DNA from: Bacillus sp. JCM 19058
Lineage (GTDB): Bacteria; Bacillota; Bacilli; Bacillales_H; Bacillaceae_D
Direction: 5' to 3'
Assembly (NCBI GenBank): GCA_001310555.1
Contig: BAXO01000007.1
Location: 1 to 64,000, forward strand
Length of the DNA: 64,000 nt
In this document: piece by piece, positions 40,835 to 50,059 of the stretch
Position numbering within the stretch: position 1 is the first letter of the stretch
Layout of the letters: each line of letters opens with the position of its first letter
Program-made: the position numbers and the translations under genes
Notes under the pieces: generated by a model
Database searches by the model: none
Told to the model about the DNA's origin: nothing
Seen by the model: only the letters and a program-made list of their open reading frames with translations

Positions 40835-42097
40835 CTATTGTCGCTCCAACTGACTCTTCATTCGTTCAAGAGCAGCCTCCCATTCCTTCTCTGGGTCAGC
40901 ACCTTCCATGAGGACATTTTCTAAAGCTACATTAATCTCATTATTTGCAATCGCATGATTTCGTCCTAAATAAACACTTTTTACTTGTTCAGCGGCTTCC
41001 GCATAGACTTCAGCAGTATTCAATCCACCAAAATATTCGTCACTATAATCCTTAAAGGCCGGCTCTTCGTAAACAGCGGGCGCTGAAGGGAAAAGCCCCA
41101 TTTCAAACGATTTCAATTGGTTTTCTGGTGATACTAACCATTCAATAAATTTATACGCTTCCTCTGGATGATCGCTCTGCTTTGGAACCGTTAAGTATGA
41201 GCCACCCCAGTTACCGGCACCTTCTGGCAACGTCACAATTGACCATTTTCCCGCAGCATCTGGTGCATTACCTTTAACGACACCGATCATCCAGGATGGC
41301 GCCAGTAAAGTCGCAAAGCTTCCATCATTCATCGCAGTTCCCCACTCAGGCGTCCATGCCGCAAATTTTCCGACAACGTCATCGTCAATTAACGAAACTG
41401 TATAGTCGTAGGCTTCCTTAATATAAGGCGACTCCTCGATAATTAATTCGTCATCTTCATTGAAATACTGTTCTGGCGCTTGATCTCTCAAGGCATTAAA
41501 CAGTTGGGAAAAGTCATCAGTCATCGGTAATCCCGTAGCTTCTTTTATAATATTTGCTTGCTCGTGAAAGTCATCCCATGTCTGGAATAATGCTTGTACT
41601 TCCTCAGGTTCAGTAGGTAAACCAGCTTCTTCAAATACATCGACTCGATACATCATTGCCGAAGGTCCGATATCAGTAGGAAGCCCGATAACAAAGTCTT
41701 GATCAGCCATCTCAGCGACCTCCCATTTCCAGTCGAGATAGTCATCTTTAATTTCCTGAGCACCGTAATCATTTAAATTATAAAATTGATCAGATGCCGC
41801 CTTATATTCTTCAATAAATCCTAACTCGATTAATGCAATATCTGGAGCACCACTTCCTGCAGAAATGGTTGTGAATAAGTTATTATGGTGATCGGCAAGC
41901 TCAGCATTTTGTACTTTGATCGTGACGTTTTCATTTAAAGTCTCATATTCCTCAATTAACTCTTCATAGCCTGTACTACCAAAGTCCCAAAGCGTTAATT
42001 CAACTTTTTCTCCTGATGAACCACCTTCGTCTGTATTGTCATTACAGGCAGCCAACACGAGTAAAGACGTAAGTAATAGATATAACCCCTTTTTCAT
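40835..42097 (-). CDS. ABC transporter solute-binding lipoprotein, family 1
   Basis: 420 residues, intact. The signal peptide is MKKGLYLLLTSLLVLAAC with lipobox LAAC. The mature protein has VELTLWDFGSTGYEELIEEY, the hinge FVIGLPTDIGPSAMMYRVDV and AGNWGGSYLTVPKQSDHPEE, as in oligosaccharide-binding proteins. It lies between the GH4 gene and the permeases, so it should bind the disaccharide that the kinase and GH4 enzyme process. Confidence 0.93.
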   Translation of the reverse strand: MKKGLYLLLTSLLVLAACNDNTDEGGSSGEKVELTLWDFGSTGYEELIEEYETLNENVTIKVQNAELADHHNNLFTTISAGSGAPDIALIELGFIEEYKAASDQFYNLNDYGAQEIKDDYLDWKWEVAEMADQDFVIGLPTDIGPSAMMYRVDVFEEAGLPTEPEEVQALFQTWDDFHEQANIIKEATGLPMTDDFSQLFNALRDQAPEQYFNEDDELIIEESPYIKEAYDYTVSLIDDDVVGKFAAWTPEWGTAMNDGSFATLLAPSWMIGVVKGNAPDAAGKWSIVTLPEGAGNWGGSYLTVPKQSDHPEEAYKFIEWLVSPENQLKSFEMGLFPSAPAVYEEPAFKDYSDEYFGGLNTAEVYAEAAEQVKSVYLGRNHAIANNEINVALENVLMEGADPEKEWEAALERMKSQLERQ

Positions 42098-42124
42098 TGT
42101 TTCACCTCATTAATAGATTTACTA

Positions 42125-42138
42125 TGGTTACGTTTTCA
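42125..42138. promoter_or_regulatory. cre-like site before the binding-protein gene
   Basis: TGGTTACGTTTTCA (reverse TGAAAACGTAACCA) has one mismatch to the CcpA cre consensus and lies 28 bases before the lipoprotein start. Confidence 0.4.
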
Positions 42139-42228
42139 TATCTAACTAGCTTCCTCTCATGATCGGAAGCCTTACTTATACAGCATCATCAATGAAACGC
42201 TGCGTTTTTTTATCCGTCAGCTAAACGC

Positions 42229-43546
42229 TCACCCCCTTTTCCGCCTAAATTGCGGCAGATACTCTTCATTCTGTACTAAAATATCGTCTACGATTTTTTT
42301 GGCTGCCTCTATATCGCCTACGAGCGGATGAATAGTTAATGCTTGGATCGCAAGCTCGTAATCTCCATTTATTGCCGTCTCTACTGTTATCTCTTCAAAG
42401 GCTTTAACGACTTGGAGCAGACCTTTCATTTGCGGAGACAATTCGGATTGAATTTGAATCGGATGTGCCCCTTCGGAATCAACTAAGCAATTCACCTCAA
42501 CAGAGACGTCATCCGGAAGCTCCTTAATGATGCCATTATTTCGGACGTTAACGATGTGCGTATCCTTCTTGTTGTTATAAATAGAACAAATGAGCTGAAT
42601 CGCAGCTTCCGAGTAATATGCCCCGCCGCGCTTTTCTAATTCCTTCGGCTTTTCTTTCAGGTTAAGATCCTTGTATTTCTCAAATAATAGCGCTTCGACC
42701 CCTTTAACTTGGTCAGCTCGTGTCCCTTCCGTATCAAGCTTATCCAGCTGATCGCGGAGCATCTCATCCTGCATATAGTAGTAACGATGGTAAGCACAAG
42801 GCAAGGCGCCTAAGGCTTCTAGAAATGATGCGTCCCAGCCAAAGTCAGGGATATTATTCACTTGAAGACCGCTGTTATTAACTTGAGACAACACATCCTT
42901 TGTCACATCTACTTCGTTCACAACGATTTTTGTCGTCCAGTTAAGATGGTTAATACCGACCATTTCAATATCGACACGGTCAACACTGACATCGTACCAG
43001 TCAGCTATTTGCATTTTTGTTCCGATCGGGAGGTTACATAAACCGATCGTTTTTACGTTCGTATGCTTTAAAACCGCTTCGGTAATGACACCTGCTGGAT
43101 TGGTGAAATTTAATAGGAACGCATCTGGTGCCAATTCTTCGATATCCTTACAAATGTCCAAAATGACCGGTACAGTTCTTAATGCCTTGGCGAATCCTCC
43201 GGCGCAGTCGTTTCCTGGCCAATCCGCTGGTATTTTAACGGAATTCTTTCATCTCTTCCCCTCGCCTCAAGCATTCCAACTCGTATTTGGGTTGTAACAA
43301 AGTCGGCATCCTTGATCGCTTCTCTCCTATTGGTCGTTAACCGAAGCTTGATAGGTACCTTAGCTTCACCTATCATTCGTTGCGCTAACCCACCAACGAT
43401 GTTTAATTTCTCCTCCCTTCAGGGATATCGACTAAATATAATTCATTCACAGGCAGTTCTTGATAGTTTTTAATAATGCCTTCGATCAACTCCGGTGTAT
43501 AGGAAGACCCACCGCCAATGACTGCTAGCTTCAAACCATTTTTCAT
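42229..43546 (-). CDS. Glycoside hydrolase family 4, 6-phospho-glycosidase (frameshifted as read)
   Basis: About 438 residues. The NAD-binding start is LAVIGGGSSYTPELIEGIIK; the substrate/metal motifs LLNFTNPAGVITEAVL, IGLCNLPIG (metal cysteine) and MVGINHLNW (metal histidine) are those of 6-phospho-beta-glucosidases such as LicH/CelF. GH4 enzymes use NAD+ and Mn2+ in an oxidation-elimination reaction and mostly act on 6-phosphorylated sugars. Breaks are near 43417 and 43195. The ATG overlaps the kinase stop as ATGA. A phosphoglycosidase beside an ABC importer rather than a PTS implies that phosphorylation occurs inside. Confidence 0.92.
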
Positions 43547-44529
43547 TTTGTCACGCCTCCGTACTTACTGAATTTCGTATAGATGTCATCGGTTACGGTT
43601 AGCTTCAAGCGATCCATACCTAATAGGAGCGCACCATAAACTGGCTCAAGCACCGGGATAATAAATTCAAACGTCATATTCTCACTCATGAGTTCATCTC
43701 GGAGAGCTTGGAGTAGATGTTCATTTCTCCCTTTTTGCAGCACACTTCCCGTTAATACGATCGGAACCGTTTCTCCAAAACCTCCTAATCTCCTTATGAC
43801 TGATAGCGCTGCTTTCCCTAGCTCCCGCCCTGTCTTTTCCATTATGGAGATGGACAATTGGTCCCCTGAATCCGCAGCTTCATGCAATAAAAGGGTTAGG
43901 TCAAACGGAACCGTCGAGCGCTCATGATCTAAGAAGTCGTTAATTAACGCTTCCATTCCTTCATATTGGAAAAACTCTGGAACTCGTTCTGTTAAAATCG
44001 ACGGGATTTCGCGACGCTCCCACGATCGGACGGCTGCTCGAAACGTTTCCGTTGCCATTTGCTCGCCTCCCGCCCAATCTCCATATAAGTAACCGAATCC
44101 ACCGGTTTGCACAACGTCGCCGCCTTTATTTCTGCCAGCAGCATTTGTACCCGCCCCACAAATAAGGACAACACCTGTATTGTCTTTTGCTCCAATCCTC
44201 AAACCTTCCATCGTGTCGCAAACAACATCCCAGCTTTGAAAAGGAAGCACCTGCAAGCCCTTTCGAATAATAGAAAAGTCTTTAGGACGGTCGGCGCCCG
44301 CCAAGCCGTATTGGACAAAATCGATATCGCTATACGTTAAGCTCGCATCTGATAAAGCCTTTTCAATTGACTCTTTAATGTTAGCAACAGCGTTATCAAT
44401 TCCAATCGTCTGGTAGTTACCGCAACCACTAAGTCCCGTTGAAAGCCGATTTCCCTTCTCATCACAAATAACGGTATAAGTCTTACTCCCACCACCATCA
44501 ACACCCAATATTTTAGGCAAACCGCTCAC
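43543..44529 (-). CDS. BadF/N-acetylglucosamine-kinase family sugar kinase
   Basis: 328 residues, intact, ASKHA fold. The phosphate loop 1 is ILGVDGGGSKTYTVICDEKG; the second is VLICGAGTNAAGRN; GGFGYLYGDWAGGEQMATET is the conserved central motif of GlcNAc-kinase-like members; VLTGSVLQKGRN is the adenosine-site region. It probably phosphorylates the imported sugar or disaccharide with ATP before GH4 cleavage. First gene of the operon, divergent from the GntR regulator. Confidence 0.9.
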   Translation of the reverse strand: MSGLPKILGVDGGGSKTYTVICDEKGNRLSTGLSGCGNYQTIGIDNAVANIKESIEKALSDASLTYSDIDFVQYGLAGADRPKDFSIIRKGLQVLPFQSWDVVCDTMEGLRIGAKDNTGVVLICGAGTNAAGRNKGGDVVQTGGFGYLYGDWAGGEQMATETFRAAVRSWERREIPSILTERVPEFFQYEGMEALINDFLDHERSTVPFDLTLLLHEAADSGDQLSISIMEKTGRELGKAALSVIRRLGGFGETVPIVLTGSVLQKGRNEHLLQALRDELMSENMTFEFIIPVLEPVYGALLLGMDRLKLTVTDDIYTKFSKYGGVTK

Positions 44530-44542
44530 CCCTCATTCAAAT

Positions 44543-44610
44543 ACAAATTGCTGAATTTGTACTTGATAATAAATATTTGTTATTATGATTTTATATTTGA
44601 TATAACAAAT
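44543..44610. promoter_or_regulatory. Candidate GntR operators in the divergent promoter
   Basis: ACAAAT-N6-ATTTGT at 44543-44560. A second pair, ATTTGTTAT at 44575-44583 and ATAACAAAT at 44602-44610, forms a nine-base inverted repeat. They lie just before the kinase start, 190 bases and more from the GntR gene. The rest of the 274-base gap is AT-rich without further signal. Confidence 0.5.
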
Positions 44611-44803
44611 TGTCAACGATTTTATTACTCTCTTAAATACGACTGTTCAAAGCTTTTCTCATCGACTATTTCCGGACTGCTATTGTTCCTCAACTGCCTA
44701 CTTGCTCATACTAATAGAATATTATAAAAAATTGTGCTATTGTTAAGGACAAAGAGGAATATGGCGTTGTTACAACAAATTTTTGTAAAAGGGGAACATA
44801 CCA

Positions 44804-45537
44804 TTGAAAGAATCAAGTACAGAAGCATCCTTATATAACGTAGTTAAAAATAAAATCATCGAAAAAATACAATCAAATGAATATAAGGTAGGCGACAAGC
44901 TCCCGACAGAGATGGAGCTTTGTAACAAATACGAAGTAAGTAGAACAACGGTGCGAATTGCCTTACAACAGCTAGTCATGGAAGGGAAAATTTACAAAGT
45001 ACAAGGAAAAGGGACATTTGTTTCGAGACCGAAAATCCTACAATCTTTAACGACGACAGAAAAAGGGTTTACGAATCAAATGCTTGAACAAGGCTATCAA
45101 CCAACTACAGAAGTCGTTCATTTGCAAGTAGTACCTGCAGACGAAAGGCTGTCAAAGAAGCTGAACATTTCAGTTAACGATCCGTCAATCAATTAACAAG
45201 AATTCGATATGCCAATGAAGAACCATTACAATATGAAACATCTCATATTCCTTGGCAGTTTGCTCCAGGCTTAATTAATGACAAAGAGGATTGTCAAGGC
45301 TCCTTATTTCAGTTGCTTCAAAAAAAATATCACGTGAAAATTCTTCGAACAATTGAAGAGATTGAGCCTGTTTTGGCCAATGAAGAAGTAAGTAAAAATT
45401 TAAATATCCCGGAAGGCGCACCTGTATTTGCTTTAGAAACAGTTACTTACAATATCGATCAAGAACCGATCGAATATTCAAAAGGGTACTTTCGAGGAGA
45501 TCGTTCAAAGTTTACGATTGAAAGAAATTATAAATAG
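44804..45537 (+). CDS. GntR/HutC-family transcriptional regulator (one frameshift as read)
   Basis: About 243 residues. The winged helix (1-75) has GDKLPTEMELCNKYEVSRTT and QGKGTFVSRP; the UTRA ligand domain has GFTNQMLEQGYQP, then LTRIRYANEEPLQYETSHIP and ALETVTYNIDQEPIEYSKGY. UTRA domains usually bind phosphorylated sugars, which fits the neighbouring kinase. The frame shifts near 45187. The start is TTG at 44804 after AAGGGGAA. Confidence 0.92.
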
Positions 45538-45590
45538 TTGCGAGAACTGCATCATTCTAGAGGTAGGACTGTTAGGTTTCTCTACAAGAA

Positions 45591-45637
45591 GCTAGCGAGT
45601 AAATCGGGAGTCATAACAGCTCGATTCACTCGCTAGC
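45591..45637. terminator. 16-bp inverted repeat after gntR
   Basis: GCTAGCGAGTAAATCG pairs with CGATTCACTCGCTAGC with one mismatch over a 15-base loop. It is followed by TCTCTCCCGG rather than a T-run. It could end gntR transcription weakly. Nothing else lies in 45538-45818. Confidence 0.5.
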
Positions 45638-45818
45638 TCTCTCCCGGATTTCTAGACACTTACAGAGCTCCGGAGACTTTTAGGATAATGTTAAGTTTAT
45701 GGCTTCTGAATGCGCGCTATACCCTCATTCCTTAAAGCAATGAGGGAGCGATGGGTGAAATAGGCTTTTGCTTACTTAATGCACGAGGTAATCTTCCCAA
45801 TCAATAGGAGGACAATTT

Positions 45819-46678
45819 TCATTCCCGCTCAGCCTTAACCCTGACAGAAACGGAATCGATTACCTCCACATAACCGATTTCTTTATAAATTTTATTTGAC
45901 GTTGGATTATCAAGGTCGGTATATAGCTTGTCGTACGATAGCCGCTGTCAAGCATGAGCTGAGAGAGGGCTGCAACGCAATCCGTGGCGTAGCCCTTTTT
46001 TCTTTCCTTATCCGGAGTATATACATAGTTTATCGTAATATTATGAGCAGTAGGTCGAGAAGCATTTGCCATCGATACAAGGTCTCCGTCGAGCTCCCAA
46101 CCGTACATTCTTCCTTTCGATATCGTCTCTTCAGCTTTTTTCTCGCCTCTCCTTTCGATTGGAGCGGTTCGTTTATATCTATGCTTATTCGAAATACCCA
46201 TTCGGCGATTGTTTCCAAATCATTCATATCTAGCTTTTTTAGTTTTCCGTTTGTGACGATTTCTTTTTTTTACTTTGTTTAATCGATAAATTCTTTGGTT
46301 CATGTGTATTCTCGCCTCAGAACCTTGTTTATCGGCAATCTGCCTTGCAAGCTCCAAGGTCAATGCCCTTTCTCCGATAAAACCTGGAAGTGCTGGGTAT
46401 TGCTCATATAAATCGATACTCAGGCTCTTGATTTCTTCTACAGACAGGCTGACTAGCTTTGAGACAATGATTTGGGACGGGTGGGTTTGCAGAAAAGTCA
46501 ACACGAGCTCTTCTCCCCGATAGGCAATCGCCATAAAGATCGGAGGCTCTCCATCTTCTTCGTTTAATGAGTTCAACACACCTAAGACTAAATTATTCTC
46601 AATCTCATTTTGTTCTAAAAAAGGAGAGACTTCCTTTTTAAATACAGACACATTGTCGAACGTTTTTAACGTTATCAC
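45819..46678 (-). CDS. GNAT-family acetyltransferase, two-domain type (frameshifted as read)
   Basis: About 285 residues. The N-terminal part (LVLGVLNSLNEEDGEPPIFM, GFIGERALTLELARQIAD) is a degenerate GNAT-like domain; the C-terminal part has YGWELDGDLVSMANASRPTA, INYVYTPDKERKKGYATDCV and NKIYKEIGY, a normal acetyl-CoA loop. This layout is common in Bacillus proteins annotated only as GNAT. Breaks lie in the T-run near 46263-46271, near 46140, and near 45920. The substrate is unknown. Confidence 0.82.
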
Positions 46679-46808
46679 ATAAATCTCTCCTTTTTTAAAA
46701 ATTTATGACCGCTCTTCCCTTAGGACAAAACTCTTACAGGACGAAAGCATCTGATGACCCGTTGAGCTTTAATACCGTTTAATCCGAGGGCTTTCAAAGC
46801 CCCGACGG

Positions 46809-47195
46809 TTACTTCGAGCGAACAGCGGACGGAGTCAAATGAACGAACACATTTATCGCAAACAATAGCACGCTGACTACGATAAGAATTCCGCCAACTC
46901 CACTGAGCGGACCGCCAACATTGTGCATTCCTAATCCAAATAATACCATAGCTCCTGTCAGTATGGGAACTCCAACAAAATAAAGCCAGAAATGGGCTTT
47001 AGCCAGCTTGGTTGAACCGAGCCTTGGTACTTGTAAATAGACAAGACCAGCAATTGCGGATGAAACCCATCCGAGTAAATTAATATGAGCATGAGCGGAT
47101 GCAAACTGAAACTGATTAGCAATTCCTATATAAAGTCCAAAGCCTACCCCTATAACAAAATAAACAACCGAAGTCTTAATAAACGCTATCCCCAT
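46809..47195 (-). CDS. Small four-helix protein like a heme-copper oxidase subunit I fragment
   Basis: 128 residues, intact, four helices. FASAHAHINLLGWVSSAIAG carries the paired histidines and the context seen in helix II of heme-copper oxidase/NorB subunit I. Stand-alone proteins of this length are usually annotated cytochrome-c oxidase in Bacillus, but they lack the other heme and copper ligands, so the function is open. It follows a 31-residue membrane peptide gene by about 50 bases. Confidence 0.75.
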   Translation of the reverse strand: MGIAFIKTSVVYFVIGVGFGLYIGIANQFQFASAHAHINLLGWVSSAIAGLVYLQVPRLGSTKLAKAHFWLYFVGVPILTGAMVLFGLGMHNVGGPLSGVGGILIVVSVLLFAINVFVHLTPSAVRSK

Positions 47196-47245
47196 CTTCT
47201 TCCTCCCGTTCCAAGTGATCTAATTAAAATCGTATGCCCCGTTCT

Positions 47246-47341
47246 TCACCTTTGGACATAGGCAGTCAGACAAATCACACTAGACATCCCTACTGCCATG
47301 AAGAGAATAAATTCAAAAATGGCCTGCCAAATATTAATCAT
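47246..47341 (-). CDS. 31-residue single-helix membrane peptide
   Basis: A short frame, MINIWQAIFEFILFMAVGMS to SVICLTAYVQR, with one membrane helix. GGGGGAGAGAA stands before the ATG at 47341. It is on the same strand as, and just before, the oxidase-like gene, so they may be translated together. No homologue is recognised; support is ribosome site, hydrophobic pattern and position. Confidence 0.55.
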   Translation of the reverse strand: MINIWQAIFEFILFMAVGMSSVICLTAYVQR

Positions 47342-47505
47342 TTCTCTCCCCCTTCAGCTACTCGTTCATCTTCCTCAATAGTATTTACTCCATTCATCGA
47401 TTACGCTTTCATCGCGTTAACTTATCTAAATAATGGGGCTCCCTCCCCTACTGATAGGTAGTCAAACCAATCGAGGAAACGGACAGGTACCTTTTTTATG
47501 GGGCA

Positions 47506-47984
47506 TTACTGAGCGCTAATCCTAAGTAAATGCTTCTTGATCGCTTCTTCATCTACCTCAGTTAATGCGATTATGTCAGGTTTTTTTGGAAGCCGCAGCC
47601 GCGTGTGGTCATGATAAAACCGTGTAATGATTGCTCCTAATCGTTTGCCATCCTTCCTCTCAAGCAAACTCCAAAATCTTCTTTCACGATTCTCCCAGCT
47701 CCCCCACTGCTCAACGGATTGGCTAAATGAACCTGGCAGCATAGGCTTTGGAAGAATTTCAGCTTGCTCAAGCCGTTCCTGCAAAGGTTTGAACAAATTA
47801 AAGCAATATATTCCGTATGCTCGATCTCCTGATTTTTTTATGAACGTCCATGAGCTCTGACTGATTTTGTTTCCATACGTCCTTCCACTCACAATCAATG
47901 TAAGACTCAATCACACGCCTTATAGCTTCTAACGACTTCTCTTCTGTAAAAATTCGTTTACACCTTTCTTTTCCAATCTGTCAT
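47506..47984 (-). CDS. Hypothetical protein (frameshifted as read)
   Basis: About 158 residues, soluble and charged. The start MTDWKRK follows AAAGAAAGGGGCTAG at 47984. Shifts near 47952 and in the T7 run near 47832 join FTEEKSLEAIRRVIESYIDC to SGDRAYGIYCFNLFKPLQER and then SWENRERRFWSLLERKDGKR. I recognise no family. It starts 18 bases after the DUF6526 stop, so it is probably in the same TetR-controlled operon. Confidence 0.6.
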
Positions 47985-48001
47985 CTAGCCCCTTTCTTTA
48001 G

Positions 48002-48438
48002 CTATACACGATAATAGTCCGCGCGCCAGTTCTTTATGCCCTTTTTTTTATATTTTCAGGGGAAAGTTTTCTGACAGTGCCTTTTGACACAACTCAGGAA
48101 ATTCATCGTCCTCCGCAAAACGTAAGGCAATGATTTGCTTCATGTCCAATCGCGAATCAAGCGGCTTACCGGTTAAGATGAAGTGGCGAAAATTTTCCTC
48201 TGCTCGTATCACTCGATCCTGAACCTTACATACGAAGCTTCGCAGGAAAAAAAACCGTCAGTACAATAGCAAAAGAAAGGACAGAAATAATGATCGACGA
48301 AACCAGTCCCTCTCTTCCAACAGAGTAAATCAGATGGACGATAGAAGTGATAAACGTAAGTAAGCTTAAAGGTACAAGAAAGAAATGAAATGGTGGTACG
48401 AGTCTGGCATGATTCTCTAAGTTCTGAGCTTTCATCAT
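48002..48438 (-). CDS. DUF6526 membrane protein (frameshifted as read)
   Basis: About 143 residues. Two helices (FHFFLVPLSLLTFITSIVHL and the next) are followed by a cytosolic part reading QDRVIRAEENFRHFILTGKP, LDMKQIIALRFAEDDEFPEL and IKKRAIKNWRADYYRV, which matches DUF6526 as I know it. Shifts lie in the A/T runs near 48247 and 48045. ATG at 48438 follows AGGAGGGATT. A TetR operator lies just upstream. Confidence 0.78.
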
Positions 48439-48452
48439 AATCCCTCCTTTTT

Positions 48453-48471
48453 TTGAGTGTGTACTCACTCA
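48453..48471. promoter_or_regulatory. TetR-type operator A
   Basis: TTGAGTGTGTACTCACTCA, built on the palindrome TGAGTgtgtACTCA, directly upstream of the DUF6526 ribosome site. Confidence 0.8.
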
Positions 48472-48544
48472 AGTGAAGTCAAACATAAAATCCACTGCGA
48501 TATAAACACGCTTCATTCAGCTGGAAGTTTTTGACACTTGACTA

Positions 48545-48563
48545 TTGAGTGTGTACTCACTCA
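48545..48563. promoter_or_regulatory. TetR-type operator B
   Basis: An exact copy of operator A, 92 bases away, before the tetR gene. The arrangement implies repression of both divergent promoters by the TetR protein. Confidence 0.8.
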
Positions 48564-48614
48564 TAATGAGAAGTATAAAGCGACTTTTATTATCTGTCAA
48601 GAACGAGAGGTTGA

Positions 48615-49221
48615 ATGAATTTGGACTTAAAACAAAGAATTATCGCTGCTGCAGAAGAAATTATGCGCACAAAAGGCTTGGCACATTCGACAACAAAGGA
48701 AATTGCCCGGTTGGCGAACTGTTCTGAAGGGTCATTGTACAATAATTTTCAAAACAAGGAAGATCTTTTTATCCATGTCCTTCGCGGACAGTTGCCTAAT
48801 TTAATGCCTGTGCTCAGCTCGCTTTCAAGCCGGGTGGGAACTCGAACAGTCAAGCAAAACCTAGAGGAGGTCTTGCTCGCTGCTCTCACCGATTATTACA
48901 ACGCCATGCCATTAATGGCAGCGATTTTTTTCAGAGCCTGGCTTACTGGCCGGCATCGGGAAAATTTTAAAAAAACGCAATATAGGCCCTCACCGTGCGA
49001 ATGAAGCGGTCGCGAACTACCTGGCAGAGGAACAGCTGTTAGAGCGGCTCCCTCACACGCTACAGCCTACTACGCTCGCAAGCATGTTACTTGGAAGCTG
49101 TTTTCAGCATTCGTTCCAGCTTCAATTTTTAGGTAAGAAGGCGTCGAAACAAGAACAACAGAGCTTTGCGAAAGCGCTACTGCAAACCTTTGCTGAAGAA
49201 AACGATTCTCAGCAGCAATAA
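48615..49221 (+). CDS. TetR/AcrR-family regulator (one frameshift as read)
   Basis: About 201 residues. The N-terminal HTH reads IIAAAEEIMRTKGLAHSTTK and EIARLANCSEGSLYNNFQNK. The frame shifts in the A6 run near 48970-48975 and continues NIGPHRANEAVANYLAEEQL. The ligand domain is the usual all-helical type without a recognised specificity. GAGAGGTTGA precedes the ATG. It is divergent from DUF6526 with two identical operators between them. Confidence 0.9.
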
Positions 49222-49246
49222 ATATTGTTGTCTCGACAAAGCAGAA

Positions 49247-49289
49247 GGAGCTCCTGCCCAAACGAAAAGAGCGGGCAGAGCTTTTTCTA
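49247..49289 (+). terminator. Intrinsic terminator after tetR
   Basis: AGCTCCTGCCC pairs with GGGCAGAGCT with one bulge, followed by TTTTTC. Confidence 0.7.
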
Positions 49290-49333
49290 ACAACATTAAA
49301 GAATTGATTGCTTTAGCGAGGAGAGGAGAAAGC

Positions 49334-49447
49334 ATGGAACGATCTCGGATAACAAACGAGAATCCAGAAAGCCCTCGCGGAGCAAAGGAATACTTGCAAA
49401 ATGAATACGGAATATACCTTTGCGTAGATTTTGATGAAAGAAAGTAA
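49334..49447 (+). CDS. Possible 37-residue protein
   Basis: ATG at 49334 is preceded by AGGAGAAAGC with good spacing. The frame ends AKEYLQNEYGIYLCVDFDERK. No family is recognised and it follows a terminator, so it would need its own promoter. Supported only by the ribosome site. Confidence 0.4.
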   Translation: MERSRITNENPESPRGAKEYLQNEYGIYLCVDFDERK

Positions 49448-49536
49448 TAGAAGGCGCAATGACTGACCGATAAGTAAAACATTCGTTTGTAGCTTTGAAA
49501 TAAAGTTTGATTAGGGTTTAAGGGCAATTATATTAT

Positions 49537-49782
49537 CTAATCTTGGAGAATTAAACTATCGCTTAGAACTGACACTTGTTTGGTTTCAAAATTTAATAAT
49601 CTTGTTCGAACATCATTATCTGATATAAAAACAACTGAACCATCTTTATCGATACAATAAGCAATTGGTATGGAAATACCTGTATCTCCAAACGAACCAT
49701 CTGCGTGGTTGGTCCCAATAATCATTGTGTTATATTTAATTGCAATTAAATAATCGGCCTTTACTTTAAATGATTCCTTCAC
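49537..49782 (-). CDS. Hypothetical 81-residue protein
   Basis: A small soluble frame with beta-strand-like repeats (KADYLIAIKYNTMIIGTNHA, SIPIAYCIDKDGSVVFISD). No family is recognised. ATG at 49782 has only a weak ribosome site (GGAGTGAAGG overlaps the start). It may be a fragment. Confidence 0.45.
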   Translation of the reverse strand: MKESFKVKADYLIAIKYNTMIIGTNHADGSFGDTGISIPIAYCIDKDGSVVFISDNDVRTRLLNFETKQVSVLSDSLILQD

Positions 49783-49886
49783 TCCAACTAGCCGTTAATG
49801 AAACAACCGATAACCTTCGGACAGTTATCCCATCTTCAAAAAAGTAATGAACCGTGCAAGGTGGGGTTCTGTCCGTACATGCGGGT

Positions 49887-49930
49887 AAAAATGCCAGACA
49901 GCATTCTTCTGAGCTGTCCGGCATTTTTGT
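49887..49930. terminator. Strong bidirectional terminator
   Basis: AAAAATGCCAGACAGC pairs with GCTGTCCGGCATTTTT with one mismatch around a 10-base loop, with T-runs on both strands. The rest of 49783-50059 has no gene. Confidence 0.85.
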
Positions 49931-50059
49931 TTATTGACGAAGCTCAAATGATGAAAGAGCTATGATATTTACACTTCATTCAATAATGATCCAAAGTGCA
50001 GTAATCCAGCATACATTAGATTAGGTTAGGTTTAATAACATACAACTCCAAACGGGCGG

